Assembly (NCBI RefSeq): GCF_009688945.1
Contig: NZ_AP021874.1
Span: forward strand, 3,844,001 to 3,908,000
From: Desulfosarcina alkanivorans
GTDB taxonomy: Bacteria > Desulfobacterota > Desulfobacteria > Desulfobacterales > Desulfosarcinaceae
Length of the DNA stretch: 64,000 bases
Direction: 5' to 3'
Below the pieces are notes generated by a model that saw only the letters and a list, made by a program, of their open reading frames with translations, was not told the DNA's origin and ran no database searches. This document shows positions 33,405-42,262 of the stretch, piece by piece (within the stretch, counting starts at the first letter, position 1; each line of letters opens with the position of its first letter). A program made the translations under genes and the position numbers.

Positions 33405-34004
33405 TCATCCATTCTTGTACAGGTAGAAAAATCTCATCACTTTCTTCACGTAGGCTTCGGTTTCCGGTATGGGCGGAATGCCCCGGTGGGTGTCCACTGC
33501 CCGGGGGCCGGCGTTGTAAGCCGCCAGGGCCAGGGGCACCTGCCCGTCGAACCGCTGGATCAAGGTCTTTAAATAACGGGCACCGCCCATGATGTTCTGC
33601 CAGGGGTCAAAGGGATCGGAAACCCGGAAGGCTTTCAGGTTCCCCGGCATGATCTGCATGAGCCCCAGGGCCCCTTTTTTGGAAACCGCTTTGGGGTCAA
33701 ATGCCGATTCGGCGCGGATCACGGCTTTGATCAGGGGGAAATCGACACCGTGAAGGCTGGCGGCCTCGTCGATGTACCGGTCCCACCGGTTGGCGTCCAT
33801 CCCGGTTCCCTGTCGCCTGGGGCGTTCCTTGACATAGACCTTGTAATCACTCGTCGTGGGGACATTGGTGAAATGCATGACGCCGTCGCTGTCGATATAC
33901 ATATAGATATCGGCAGCCGCCGGCAATGCCAGCATCACCACCAGAAAAATGGCGATCCATGTGCTGCGCTGCAGGATCAGAAAGAATCGAAACGTTTTTC
34001 GCAT
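33405..34004 (-). CDS. DUF4124-SLT lytic transglycosylase
   Basis: Secreted protein of 199 residues. A signal segment (WIAIFLVVMLALPAAA) is followed by a DUF4124 domain (IYMYIDSDGVMHFTNVPTT) and a soluble lytic transglycosylase domain with catalytic glutamate in RAESAFDPKAVSKKGALGLMQIMP and LALAAYNAGP. It cuts the glycan strands of peptidoglycan. The start at 34004 has GAGG just upstream; a longer frame to 34187 lacks these signals. It is divergent from uraA. Confidence 0.88.
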   Translation of the reverse strand: MRKTFRFFLILQRSTWIAIFLVVMLALPAAADIYMYIDSDGVMHFTNVPTTSDYKVYVKERPRRQGTGMDANRWDRYIDEAASLHGVDFPLIKAVIRAESAFDPKAVSKKGALGLMQIMPGNLKAFRVSDPFDPWQNIMGGARYLKTLIQRFDGQVPLALAAYNAGPRAVDTHRGIPPIPETEAYVKKVMRFFYLYKNG

Positions 34005-34149
34005 GAAACCTCGGCCGTCAATGGAAATGCAGTTTTTTTCACCCGCGCTCCGTTTCCGGTGGTATCGGCACAACTTGTGGATTTGTAAAGTTTTTTCTTC
34101 CTGTTGGCAAGAAAAAAAGGCTCGGGCCGAAGCGGCGCCCCCACGGAGC

Positions 34150-34178
34150 TTGACACTTCTTTGGTTTCCGCATATAGA
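34150..34178 (+). promoter_or_regulatory. Sigma-70 promoter for uraA
   Basis: TTGACA (34150-34155), 17 bp, TATAGA (34173-34178). The leader to the ATG is about 48 nt. An A/T-rich hairpin near 34092-34115 lies upstream. Confidence 0.65.
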
Positions 34179-34232
34179 CCGGTTCAACTTTCACGTCTGC
34201 CCCACGTTATCCCGATTCCCAAAGGAGGTGTT

Positions 34233-35552
34233 ATGCCCGCGCACGAGTCCGCCACCGATTACGCATTCCGTCCCAAAGACAGCCTGGTGGGCGCCCAGAT
34301 GTTGTTTGTCGCCTTCGGCGCCCTGGTGCTGGTCCCCCTGCTCACCGGTCTGAACCCCAACGTCGCCCTGTTCACCGCCGGTGCGGGCACCCTGATTTTC
34401 CAATTGATCACCAAACGGATGGTGCCTATTTTTCTGGCCTCGTCTTTTGCGTTTATTGCGCCGATCATCCATGGCGTCAACACCTGGGGCATTCCCGGCA
34501 CCATGTGCGGCCTGGCGGCCGCCGGTCTGCTGTACGTGGTGCTGAGCCTGTGCATCAAAACCTTCGGCGCCGGTTTCCTGCACCGGCTGCTGCCGCCCGT
34601 GGTCGTGGGCCCGGTGATCATGGTCATCGGACTGGTGCTGGCACCGGTGGCGGTGCACATGGCCATGGGCCGCACGGGTGACGGCGCCGCCTGGCTGGTT
34701 CCCCAGGGTGCGGCCATGATCGTGGCCGGCACGGCGCTTCTGGTCACCGTCCTGACCTCCCTGCTGGGAAAAGGCTGGTTTCGCCTGATCCCCATCCTCA
34801 TCGGCATCGGTGCCGGCTACGCGGCGGCCCTGCTGCTCGACATCACCGGCATCTCCGGCGCCATGCAGGCCGGATTCGATCCCGGTGCGCTGAAAAACTA
34901 CACCGGCCCCGCCCTGATCAGTTTCCAGCCCCTGATGGACGCCCCCTGGTTTGCCGTTCCGGATTTTGTGTTTCCCGAATGGAACCTGCAGGCCATCTTT
35001 TTCATCGTTCCGGTGGCGATTGCCCCGGCCATCGAGCATTTCGGCGACATCCTGGCCATCGGCAGCGTCACCGGCAAGGATTTCGTCAAGAAGCCGGGCA
35101 TCCACCGGACCATGATGGGCGACGGCATCGCCACCTCTTTTGCATCCCTTTTGGGCGGGCCGCCCAACACCACCTACAGCGAGGTAACCGGTGCGGTCAC
35201 CCTGACCCGCATGTTCAACCCCGGCATCATGACCTGGGCCGCCATTTTCGCCATCGCCCTGGCCTTTATCGGAAAAATGGGCGCCCTGCTGCAGACCATC
35301 CCGGTACCGGTGATGGGCGGGATCATGCTGCTGCTGTTCGGCGCCATCACCGTCATCGGCCTCAACACCCTGGTGAAGGCCGGCGAGGATCTCACGGAAT
35401 CCCGCAACCTGACCATCGTGGCCCTGATCCTGGTCTGCGGCATCGGCGGTATGGTGATCTCCTTCGGCAAATTCACCCTGGGCGGCATCGGCCTGTCCGG
35501 AATCCTGGGTGTCGTGCTGAACCTGGTGTTGCCGGGCAAAAAGGAGGGCTGA
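34233..35552 (+). CDS. uraA: Uracil permease, NCS2 family
   Basis: Inner-membrane nucleobase:proton symporter of 439 residues with about 14 helices. Family motifs include the glutamate in VAIAPAIEHFGDILAIGSVTG and the substrate-site stretch GGPPNTTYSEVTGAVTLTR. AAAGGAGGTG precedes the ATG at 34233. A strong terminator follows at 35583. No pyrimidine genes are adjacent; xanthine or uric acid cannot be excluded as substrates, but the sequence is nearer the uracil branch. Confidence 0.88.
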   Translation: MPAHESATDYAFRPKDSLVGAQMLFVAFGALVLVPLLTGLNPNVALFTAGAGTLIFQLITKRMVPIFLASSFAFIAPIIHGVNTWGIPGTMCGLAAAGLLYVVLSLCIKTFGAGFLHRLLPPVVVGPVIMVIGLVLAPVAVHMAMGRTGDGAAWLVPQGAAMIVAGTALLVTVLTSLLGKGWFRLIPILIGIGAGYAAALLLDITGISGAMQAGFDPGALKNYTGPALISFQPLMDAPWFAVPDFVFPEWNLQAIFFIVPVAIAPAIEHFGDILAIGSVTGKDFVKKPGIHRTMMGDGIATSFASLLGGPPNTTYSEVTGAVTLTRMFNPGIMTWAAIFAIALAFIGKMGALLQTIPVPVMGGIMLLLFGAITVIGLNTLVKAGEDLTESRNLTIVALILVCGIGGMVISFGKFTLGGIGLSGILGVVLNLVLPGKKEG

Positions 35553-35582
35553 TCCGCCAGCCCGGTTGATCGTGAATGGCCA

Positions 35583-35626
35583 ACGCCCCTTCCGACTCCC
35601 TGCGGAAGGGGCGTTTGTATCTTTTT
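35583..35626 (+). terminator. Rho-independent terminator of uraA
   Basis: A perfect 12-bp stem, ACGCCCCTTCCG / CGGAAGGGGCGT (35583-35594 and 35603-35614), with an 8-nt loop and a tail TTGTATCTTTTT. Confidence 0.9.
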
Positions 35627-35728
35627 ACAGGGGGTTGACAGCCGGGGACCGGCATCGGATTATTTTCCAAGGTGGGTGCGCCCGCAACCGATCAGAGGCA
35701 TCCCCCTTTCCGCAAACCGGAGTCTGCC

Positions 35729-36454
35729 ATGGACAGAGACACCATCTACCGCAGCCCCCAAACGCCCGTGCCGCCATTTGAATTCAACCGGGAGGTTGCA
35801 GATGTGTTCGACGATATGATCCACCGCTCGGTGCCCATGTATGCCGAAATCATCCGCAGGCAGGCCCAGTTGATCGAAGGGTCCTGCCGCCCCGGGTCGC
35901 GCCTGTACGATTTAGGATGCTCCACCGGCAACCTCGCCCTGGCCCTGTGCGAGCGAATGCCTCCCGGCAGCTTCCAGATGACGGCCGTGGACAGCTCGGT
36001 GCCGATGCTGGACATATTCCAAAAACGCCTGGAAGCCGCCGGCCGGTCCGATGACGTCACACCGGTCTGCCGGGATGTTCGCCGGGTGGACATGCTGCCG
36101 GCCAGTGCGGTGGTGGTGAATTTCACCTTGCAGTTCATTCCACCGCCGGACCGGGATGCCCTGCTTCAACGCATTTACCATGCCCTCGAGCCCGGCGGCA
36201 GGCTTCTTTTCTCGGAGAAAATCATCCACCCGAACCCGGGGTTGTCGGAGCTGCAGGTGGGCTATTACTACCGGTTCAAACGGGAAAACGGCTATTCCGA
36301 GATGGAAATCAGCCAGAAGCGCGAGGCCCTGGAGAACGTCCTCGTTCCGGAAACATTGGATGCGCATCATGACCGGCTGCACCGCTGCGGGTTTTCCGGC
36401 ATTGACGTCTGGCTCAAATGGTTCAACTTCTGCTCCTGGATCTGCATCAAATGA
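35729..36454 (+). CDS. cmoA: Carboxy-S-adenosyl-L-methionine synthase
   Basis: Protein of 241 residues. CmoA converts SAM and prephenate to carboxy-SAM, used by CmoB for wobble uridine 34 of tRNAs. Typical start FEFNREVADVFDDMIHRSVPMY and SAM-binding LYDLGCSTGNLALAL are clear, as is VVVNFTLQFIPP. GGAG lies 6 bp before the ATG at 35729. Its stop overlaps the cmoB ATG by 4 bp. Confidence 0.94.
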   Translation: MDRDTIYRSPQTPVPPFEFNREVADVFDDMIHRSVPMYAEIIRRQAQLIEGSCRPGSRLYDLGCSTGNLALALCERMPPGSFQMTAVDSSVPMLDIFQKRLEAAGRSDDVTPVCRDVRRVDMLPASAVVVNFTLQFIPPPDRDALLQRIYHALEPGGRLLFSEKIIHPNPGLSELQVGYYYRFKRENGYSEMEISQKREALENVLVPETLDAHHDRLHRCGFSGIDVWLKWFNFCSWICIK

Positions 36455-37428
36455 ACCGGCTGGATGCCCTCACCCACGACCCGGTCGTCGGCCCCTATGC
36501 GGCTGAATTGACGGAAGCGGTCAGCCGTCGGAACCAGGCGATCTTGCGCACCGATAAAAAGGGGCTTGCCCTGGCGCGCGTCCTGGAAAGCCTGCCCGAC
36601 GTGGCACCCTCCTCGACCGATGCGAACCGGGCGCGAATCCGCATCGGCACCGCCGGGGATCTGAACAGGGACCAGATCGCGTCCCTTCATACGGCCCTGC
36701 GCCACCTGAAACCCTGGCGCAAGGGGCCTTTCGATTTTTTCGGCATACCGCTGGACAGCGAGTGGGACAGTTCCATCAAATGGGATCGGCTGGCCGGCCA
36801 TCTGGGCCCGCTGGCCGGCAAGCGGGTGCTGGATATCGGCGCCAGCTGCGGCTACTACCTGTTCCGATTGGCGGCCCGGGAGCCTGAATTGATCCTGGGC
36901 ATCGAACCCTACCTGAATTTTTTCTTCCAGTTCCTGGCGCTGGCACGCTACCTGCCCTGCCCTCAGGTGCACTGCCTGCCCTTAAAACTGGAAGAACTGC
37001 CGGCCATGCGGCGCTGCTTCGACACGGTGCTGTGCATGGGGATCCTCTATCACCGGCGATCGCCCCTGGATACGCTGCGGCAGGTTCACCGGATGATGGT
37101 GCCCGGCGGACAGCTGGTGCTGGAAACGCTGATCCTGGAAGGCCGGCGAGCGCTGGCGCTGTTCCCGGAAAAGCGCTATGCCAAGATGAACAATGTCTTT
37201 TTTATCCCCACCGTCGCCTGCCTGACCCACTGGCTGAAGCGGTCCGGCTTCGACGGCATTCGCTGCGTGGACATCTCACCGACCACCCTGGCGGAACAAC
37301 GCAAAACCGACTGGATCGACACGGAAAGCCTGGCGGACTTCCTTGATCCCGACGATCCTGAAAAAACGGTGGAAGGCTATCCCGCGCCGGTCCGCGCCAT
37401 GGTCCTGGCCACTGCCCGTCCCAGATAG
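36451..37428 (+). CDS. cmoB: tRNA U34 carboxymethyltransferase
   Basis: Protein of 325 residues from 36451, almost the length of E. coli CmoB (323). It transfers the carboxymethyl group of carboxy-SAM to 5-hydroxyuridine at tRNA position 34. Matching stretches include PWRKGPFDFFGIPLDSEWDS, LDIGASCGYYLFRL, MGILYHRRSPLDTL and the end SLADFLDPDDPEKTVEGYPAP. The start is set at the ATGA overlap with cmoA; an in-frame ATG 33 bp upstream is also possible. Confidence 0.94.
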   Translation: MNRLDALTHDPVVGPYAAELTEAVSRRNQAILRTDKKGLALARVLESLPDVAPSSTDANRARIRIGTAGDLNRDQIASLHTALRHLKPWRKGPFDFFGIPLDSEWDSSIKWDRLAGHLGPLAGKRVLDIGASCGYYLFRLAAREPELILGIEPYLNFFFQFLALARYLPCPQVHCLPLKLEELPAMRRCFDTVLCMGILYHRRSPLDTLRQVHRMMVPGGQLVLETLILEGRRALALFPEKRYAKMNNVFFIPTVACLTHWLKRSGFDGIRCVDISPTTLAEQRKTDWIDTESLADFLDPDDPEKTVEGYPAPVRAMVLATARPR

Positions 37429-37470
37429 CCCCGCCGGCATCACGGCCCGGGAGGTGAGGGGCACGCCGGT

Positions 37471-38208
37471 TCAGGCCGGCGCCATCTTCTTCAACGCATC
37501 CGATATGATGGCATGCACCCTGTCCGACAACGCCTCCACCGACAGGTCATTGAACTGCTCAGGGGGGATGGGGTCCAGGATGCGGATGACCATCTGCTGG
37601 CGGCCGTGGAAATTGAGGCTGTGTTTGGGCAGGGCGGCATTGGTGCCGCTGATCACCACCGGCAGAATGGGCACCGCCATCTTTTTCGCAAGGATGAACG
37701 CCCCCGGCCTGAACGGCTTCATCGCCCCCGTTTTAGACCGGGTGCCCTCGGGGAAAATGAAAATCGAATTGCCCCGGGAAAGTGCGCGTTCACAGTCGGC
37801 AAACATCTGGGCCACCCCCGCCTTGTCCCCCCGCTTGAGCCGGATGTAGCGGTTCAGCCACATGTTCCAGCCGATGAAGGGCAGCTTGAACACCTCAGCC
37901 TTGGACACCCACTTGAAAGGGATAAACAATCGAAAAGCCACCAGAATATCCAGCTGGGACTGGTGGTTGGAAACAATTACGTAGTTGCGCCGCCAGGCCT
38001 CCCGCCGCCGGCCGCCAACCTGAACGCACCAGGCGGGCATGGCCCACAGATAGAGGGATGCCCAGAAGGAGCTGAACAGGTGAAGAAGAATCAACCGGCG
38101 GTCCACCGGTACGGTGAGGATCCATATCAGCAGGGCAACCGTGAAAAAAACGGCGGAGGTCAGTCCGAGAAATACCAGGAAGGCGGCGGCAATGAGTCGG
38201 TTCAGCAT
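37471..38208 (-). CDS. 1-acyl-sn-glycerol-3-phosphate acyltransferase (PlsC-like)
   Basis: Membrane-bound acyltransferase of 245 residues, making phosphatidic acid from lysophosphatidic acid. The catalytic motif NHQSQLD has H82 and D87; FPEGTRSKTG is the glycerophosphate-binding motif. An N-terminal hydrophobic stretch (LIAAAFLVFLGLTSAVFFTVALL) anchors it. The ATG at 38208 is preferred, with GGAG 9 bp upstream. It is convergent with cmoB and separated from it by 42 bp. Confidence 0.88.
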   Translation of the reverse strand: MLNRLIAAAFLVFLGLTSAVFFTVALLIWILTVPVDRRLILLHLFSSFWASLYLWAMPAWCVQVGGRRREAWRRNYVIVSNHQSQLDILVAFRLFIPFKWVSKAEVFKLPFIGWNMWLNRYIRLKRGDKAGVAQMFADCERALSRGNSIFIFPEGTRSKTGAMKPFRPGAFILAKKMAVPILPVVISGTNAALPKHSLNFHGRQQMVIRILDPIPPEQFNDLSVEALSDRVHAIISDALKKMAPA

Positions 38209-38475
38209 ATGGGGCAACTCCGGCAGGGATGCGATGGTCCGGATTGGCTGTCGATTAACGGGTGATACCGGACACGAACCCATGGCAGAAACGGTGATGC
38301 GGCAAGGACTCAGTTACGCCTGAATGGTTCCGATCGTTTTTTCTCTCATGTTTTTCCGGGGGTTGTCCGATAACCAAGCATGCCGTATAACATAATCGAT
38401 TCTTTCTCAAGCGATTAAACCGGCAGCCGTATAGGGACGGCAGCCATTATTTATCTGACAAGGAGAAATGTTTCC

Positions 38476-39153
38476 ATGGACGATCGGTACACCGTTATTT
38501 TTGAAGGCAGAATCATGCCCGGAAAAACCGCGGGAATGGTCAAGGAGCGATTGAAATCCGCGCTCAAGACCGACGAGCGGGGGATTGCCAGGCTGTTTAC
38601 CGGCAGCCCCGTGGCCGTCCGCAAAAACACGGACCTGGCAACCGCTGAAAAATACAGGCAGGTCTTTTCCGCTGCCGGCGCCTTTTGCGATGTCAGAAAA
38701 GAAGCGGCCGCCGACACCCAGGCCCCGCCATCGCCGGCGGCCGGATTGACAGCCGCGGAGGGGGCCGCCGGAGCGCCCGTGCAACGAACCGTTCCCGAGG
38801 TAAAAGTTCACCATATAACGACATCAGATGGAGGCAAAATGATCACCACCAACATTGAAACGGTTCCGGGTAAAACCGTGGTCGAACATTTCGGACTGGT
38901 TTCCGGCAGCACCATCCGGGCCAAGCACATCGGCCGCGATTTTATGGCCAGCCTGAAAAACCTCGTGGGCGGAGAACTCAAAGGCTACACCCAGCTGCTC
39001 CAGGAGTCCCGGCAGCAGGCCATGGACCGAATGGTCGAAGAAGCCCGGCTGATGGGCGCCAACGCCATTGTCAACGTTCGTTTTTCCACCTCTTCCGTGG
39101 CCCAGGGCGCGGCGGAGCTATATGCTTACGGAACCGCTGTCCGGGTGGAATAG
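38476..39153 (+). CDS. Two-domain protein ending in a YbjQ-like (DUF74) domain
   Basis: Protein of 225 residues. Residues 1-75 form a small domain of the pattern YTVIFEGRIMPGKTAGMV ... LFTGSPVAVRK ... FSAAGAFCDVRK, seen at the start of various bacterial proteins and of unknown role. A proline/alanine linker follows. The rest is a YbjQ-like domain (MITTNIETVPGKTVVEHFGLV ... MGANAIVNVRFSTSSV). AAGGAGA lies upstream. It leads a three-gene unit with another YbjQ-like protein and an M48 peptidase. Confidence 0.78.
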   Translation: MDDRYTVIFEGRIMPGKTAGMVKERLKSALKTDERGIARLFTGSPVAVRKNTDLATAEKYRQVFSAAGAFCDVRKEAAADTQAPPSPAAGLTAAEGAAGAPVQRTVPEVKVHHITTSDGGKMITTNIETVPGKTVVEHFGLVSGSTIRAKHIGRDFMASLKNLVGGELKGYTQLLQESRQQAMDRMVEEARLMGANAIVNVRFSTSSVAQGAAELYAYGTAVRVE

Positions 39154-39163
39154 GAGACTGCCG

Positions 39164-39613
39164 ATGATTGACCTGATAATCTTTTTGTCATTGCTCGCGT
39201 TGGGTTACGGCGCGGGTACCTGGGCGGAAAAAAGACACTATCGCTCTATTTTCCAGCGGGAAACGGCCACGATCAATCTGCCCGCCGTCACCTTGAGATC
39301 CGTCAATGTGCCCGAAGACAAAATCCGGTCGGCCCGCCTGGTTGTCGGCAGCGCCGTGATTTCGGTGGATTACTTCAAACGCATCCTGGCCAGCCTGCGG
39401 AACATCTTCGGCGGCAAGGTAAAATCATACGAAAGCCTGATCGATCGGGCGCGGCGGGAGGCCCTGCTGCGCATGAAAGAGATGGCCGGGGACGCCACGG
39501 TCATTGTCAATGTGCGCATCGAAACGTCAGCCGTGGGCAAGCAATCCAAACGCAAAAACATCGGCTGCCTGGAAGCCATGGCCTACGGGACGGCGCTGAC
39601 CCTGGAGGAATAG
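39164..39613 (+). CDS. Membrane-anchored YbjQ-like (DUF74) protein
   Basis: Protein of 149 residues. One N-terminal membrane segment (LIIFLSLLALGYGAGTW) precedes a YbjQ-like domain whose key parts parallel the upstream protein (VGSAVISVDYFKRILASLRN; ATVIVNVRIETSAV). TAGGAG precedes the ATG, 10 bp after the previous stop. The two YbjQ domains look like ancient paralogues. YbjQ forms a pentamer in other bacteria; its role is unknown. Confidence 0.78.
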   Translation: MIDLIIFLSLLALGYGAGTWAEKRHYRSIFQRETATINLPAVTLRSVNVPEDKIRSARLVVGSAVISVDYFKRILASLRNIFGGKVKSYESLIDRARREALLRMKEMAGDATVIVNVRIETSAVGKQSKRKNIGCLEAMAYGTALTLEE

Positions 39614-40438
39614 GTGAAATTCACGGCCCGGCGGCCGCTGACCAATGTCAATGTCTCGCCCACCCACCCGCTGAAAGAATTTGCGGTGCTGGCCGGCGGC
39701 CTGCTGGCCATTGCGGTCGGTGTATACCTGGCCCTCGGCCTGGCGGTCGATTTGGTCGTGCCCCGCCTTTCCATGGACCTGGAACAAAAACTGGCCGGCG
39801 CCTTCGTCGGGCGCATCGCGGAAACGGACGAGGTCGCGGAGACCACCCGGTCCCTCCAGGCCCTGGTGGATCGGCTCCAGGAAGGCTGCGCCCCGCTGCC
39901 CTACACCATCAGGGTCCACGTCCAACAGGCCGATGCCGTCAACGCTGCGGCCCTGCCCGGCGGCCACATGGTGGTCTTTACCGGGCTGCTGGCGGAAATG
40001 ACATCGGAAAACGAACTGGCCTTTGTCCTGGCCCACGAACTGGGGCATTTTGCCCACCGCGACCACCTTCGGGGCCTGGGGCGCGCACTGGTGTTGATGA
40101 CGGCATCCACTGTGTTGCTGGGGGCGGACAACAGCGTCAACAGCATGATCGGGCAGGGAATGGTACTGACCGAATTGAGCTTTTCACGCAAACAGGAAAC
40201 GCGGGCCGACGAATTCGCCCTGGACACCCTTTTCTGCCATTACGGCCACGTGGCGGACGCCACCTCCTTTTTCAGCAAAATCCCCGAGGACGGGGACCCG
40301 GGCCGCTTCGGCCACTATTTCGCCTCCCACCCGGAAAACCGACGCCGCATCGGCCACCTGCAGGATCTGGCGCGGGAACGGGGGTATCCCGCCGGCACGC
40401 CGCTGGCCCTGCCCGAAGCTCTCGTACCCGCGAAGTGA
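39614..40438 (+). CDS. M48-family zinc metallopeptidase
   Basis: Protein of 274 residues with a GTG start directly after the stop of the previous gene, so translation is coupled. A membrane anchor (VLAGGLLAIAVGVYLALGLAV) is followed by the zinc motif HELGH (H141, E142, H145) and the third ligand region ETRADEFALDTL. The domain faces the periplasm if the anchor acts as a signal anchor. Such peptidases take part in envelope quality control. Tight linkage to two YbjQ-like genes suggests a shared envelope function. Confidence 0.85.
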   Translation: MKFTARRPLTNVNVSPTHPLKEFAVLAGGLLAIAVGVYLALGLAVDLVVPRLSMDLEQKLAGAFVGRIAETDEVAETTRSLQALVDRLQEGCAPLPYTIRVHVQQADAVNAAALPGGHMVVFTGLLAEMTSENELAFVLAHELGHFAHRDHLRGLGRALVLMTASTVLLGADNSVNSMIGQGMVLTELSFSRKQETRADEFALDTLFCHYGHVADATSFFSKIPEDGDPGRFGHYFASHPENRRRIGHLQDLARERGYPAGTPLALPEALVPAK

Positions 40439-40470
40439 ACCCGTCCCGAAACGTCTTTTCCGGATGATCG

Positions 40471-42063
40471 CTATTTTTTTTCCGGCGCCTGTATCAGGCT
40501 GCGGTAAAACAGGTCGTCTTCACATTGATTCAACCCATTTTCCACCCGGATCAGGCCTTTTTTGGCCAACCTGGCCAGCGAAATGTCGATGCTTGAAAAG
40601 TCGTCGCTGCCGGTCTGCATCTGGGTGCGGATATGGTGGGTTTTCCCATCCCGGATAAAGCCCTTCATGCGCTGGCTGTTGACAAAATATTCCAGGGCCA
40701 GAATGCGGCCCTTTCCGTCCGCCCGGGTCACCAGCCGCTGGGCGATGGAAAGCAGCAGGGATTCGGCCAGCGTCATGCGGATCAGATTCTGTTCAAAAGG
40801 TTCGAACATGTTGACGATGCGCTCGATGATGGAGGTAGAGTTGTCCGAATGGACGGTGGAGAGGACCAGGTGACCGGAATTGGCCGCCTGAAGGGCGATG
40901 CGGAAGGTCTCCTTGTCGCGCATCTCGCCCACCACGATAACGTCCGGGGTATGGCGCAGCACGTGGCGCATGCCCTGGGCGAACGAGCCCACATCCCGCC
41001 CCACTTCGCGCTGGCTGATATTGCTCTTTTTGTGTTTGTGCAGGTACTCGACCGGGTCTTCCATGGTGACGATATTACAGCCCCGGCGGGTGTTGATGAT
41101 GTCCACCAGGGCGGACATGGTGGTGGTCTTTCCATGGCCCGCCGGGCTGGAAACCAGAATCAGCCCCTGGGGCCGCAGGGCAAAGTTGGTGATCCATTCC
41201 GGCAGGTTCAGTGCGGGCAGTTCGGGCACCGCGTCCATGAGGGGCCGCAGGGCGATGGCCACGGAATTGCGCTGGCGGTACAAAGCCACACGGAATCGTC
41301 CGATTCCCGGATAGGTCGCGGAAAAGTCGTAATCCGTCTTTTTGGAAAAGGCCTGCCACCCTTCATCGGACAGCATTTCCCGGGCGTATTTCAGGCAATC
41401 CTCCGGGGTCAGGGCGGGAATGGCCAATCGCTTGAGGGTGTTGGCTATCTTGATGGACGGTGGTGACCCGGCCGTGAAGACCATGTCGTTGGCACCGGTC
41501 TTTTTCAGGTAGCGAAGCAGCGGCAGCAGCCGGGGGGATTTTTCCCCGTTTTCCATTTCGACCAGTTCGGACAATACATCTCCGCGCAGGCCCATACCGG
41601 GATTGGCGGAAATGCTCCGGATGGCGCTTTCGATCATGAAGGCCGGCATCACGACCGGGCGGATCTTCTTTCCCAGGGAAAATTCGAGTTCGCTGGTGGT
41701 GGCGAAATCCTGTGGATTCACCATGGCCAGCACCAGGGTCTGATCTTCCATGGCGACCGGCAGCACCCGCATGGCCGTCATCTTTTCCACGGGTATCAGC
41801 TGGAGCACGTCATTGGTGATGTTCCGCTCGTAAAGGTTCACCCCCGGAACGCCGAACTTCCGGCTCAGCAACTCCAGCAGGTCGTCCAGGGCCACAAACC
41901 CCATTTCGATGAGAATCGACCCCAGCTGCCCCCCGGCCTGGGCCTGCCGCTTCAGCACCTGCTGAAGCTGGTCGGCACTGATAAGGCCATCATCCATCAG
42001 TTGTTCACCAATGCGGCGTTTTCTTCCCTCTTTGGAATCCCTGGGGAGGTGATGATCTGCCAT
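40471..42063 (-). CDS. PilT-like secretion/pilus ATPase with N-terminal MshEN-like domain
   Basis: Protein of 530 residues. Residues about 20-150 resemble the GspE/MshE N-terminal domain (GEQLMDDGLISADQLQQVLK ... GSILIEMGFV), a possible c-di-GMP binder. A PilT-type ATPase follows: Walker A near residue 311 as SSPAGHGKTTT, the Asp-box TMEDPVEY, Walker B VIVVGEMRDKETF and HSDNSTSIIERI. Retraction ATPases (PilT/PilU) normally lack the N-terminal domain, so this is a hybrid layout. No other pilus genes are near. AAGGAG supports the start at 42063. Confidence 0.82.
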   Translation of the reverse strand: MADHHLPRDSKEGRKRRIGEQLMDDGLISADQLQQVLKRQAQAGGQLGSILIEMGFVALDDLLELLSRKFGVPGVNLYERNITNDVLQLIPVEKMTAMRVLPVAMEDQTLVLAMVNPQDFATTSELEFSLGKKIRPVVMPAFMIESAIRSISANPGMGLRGDVLSELVEMENGEKSPRLLPLLRYLKKTGANDMVFTAGSPPSIKIANTLKRLAIPALTPEDCLKYAREMLSDEGWQAFSKKTDYDFSATYPGIGRFRVALYRQRNSVAIALRPLMDAVPELPALNLPEWITNFALRPQGLILVSSPAGHGKTTTMSALVDIINTRRGCNIVTMEDPVEYLHKHKKSNISQREVGRDVGSFAQGMRHVLRHTPDVIVVGEMRDKETFRIALQAANSGHLVLSTVHSDNSTSIIERIVNMFEPFEQNLIRMTLAESLLLSIAQRLVTRADGKGRILALEYFVNSQRMKGFIRDGKTHHIRTQMQTGSDDFSSIDISLARLAKKGLIRVENGLNQCEDDLFYRSLIQAPEKK

Positions 42064-42262
42064 GTTCAATGATCTCCTTTTCGCATGTTGACGGTTGCAC
42101 ACCCTAATAGAAAGGCCGCCGGGTGTTGTCAAATCAAAAAGTGCCGGCCTAGGGCAAGGATTTGGATTTGCCTTGTGGATGGCAATCAAAAATGATAACG
42201 GGGCCAGCCGGTTCTTCGACCGGTTTGCCGGCATCGCACCCCTTCACATACGGAGTAGACCC

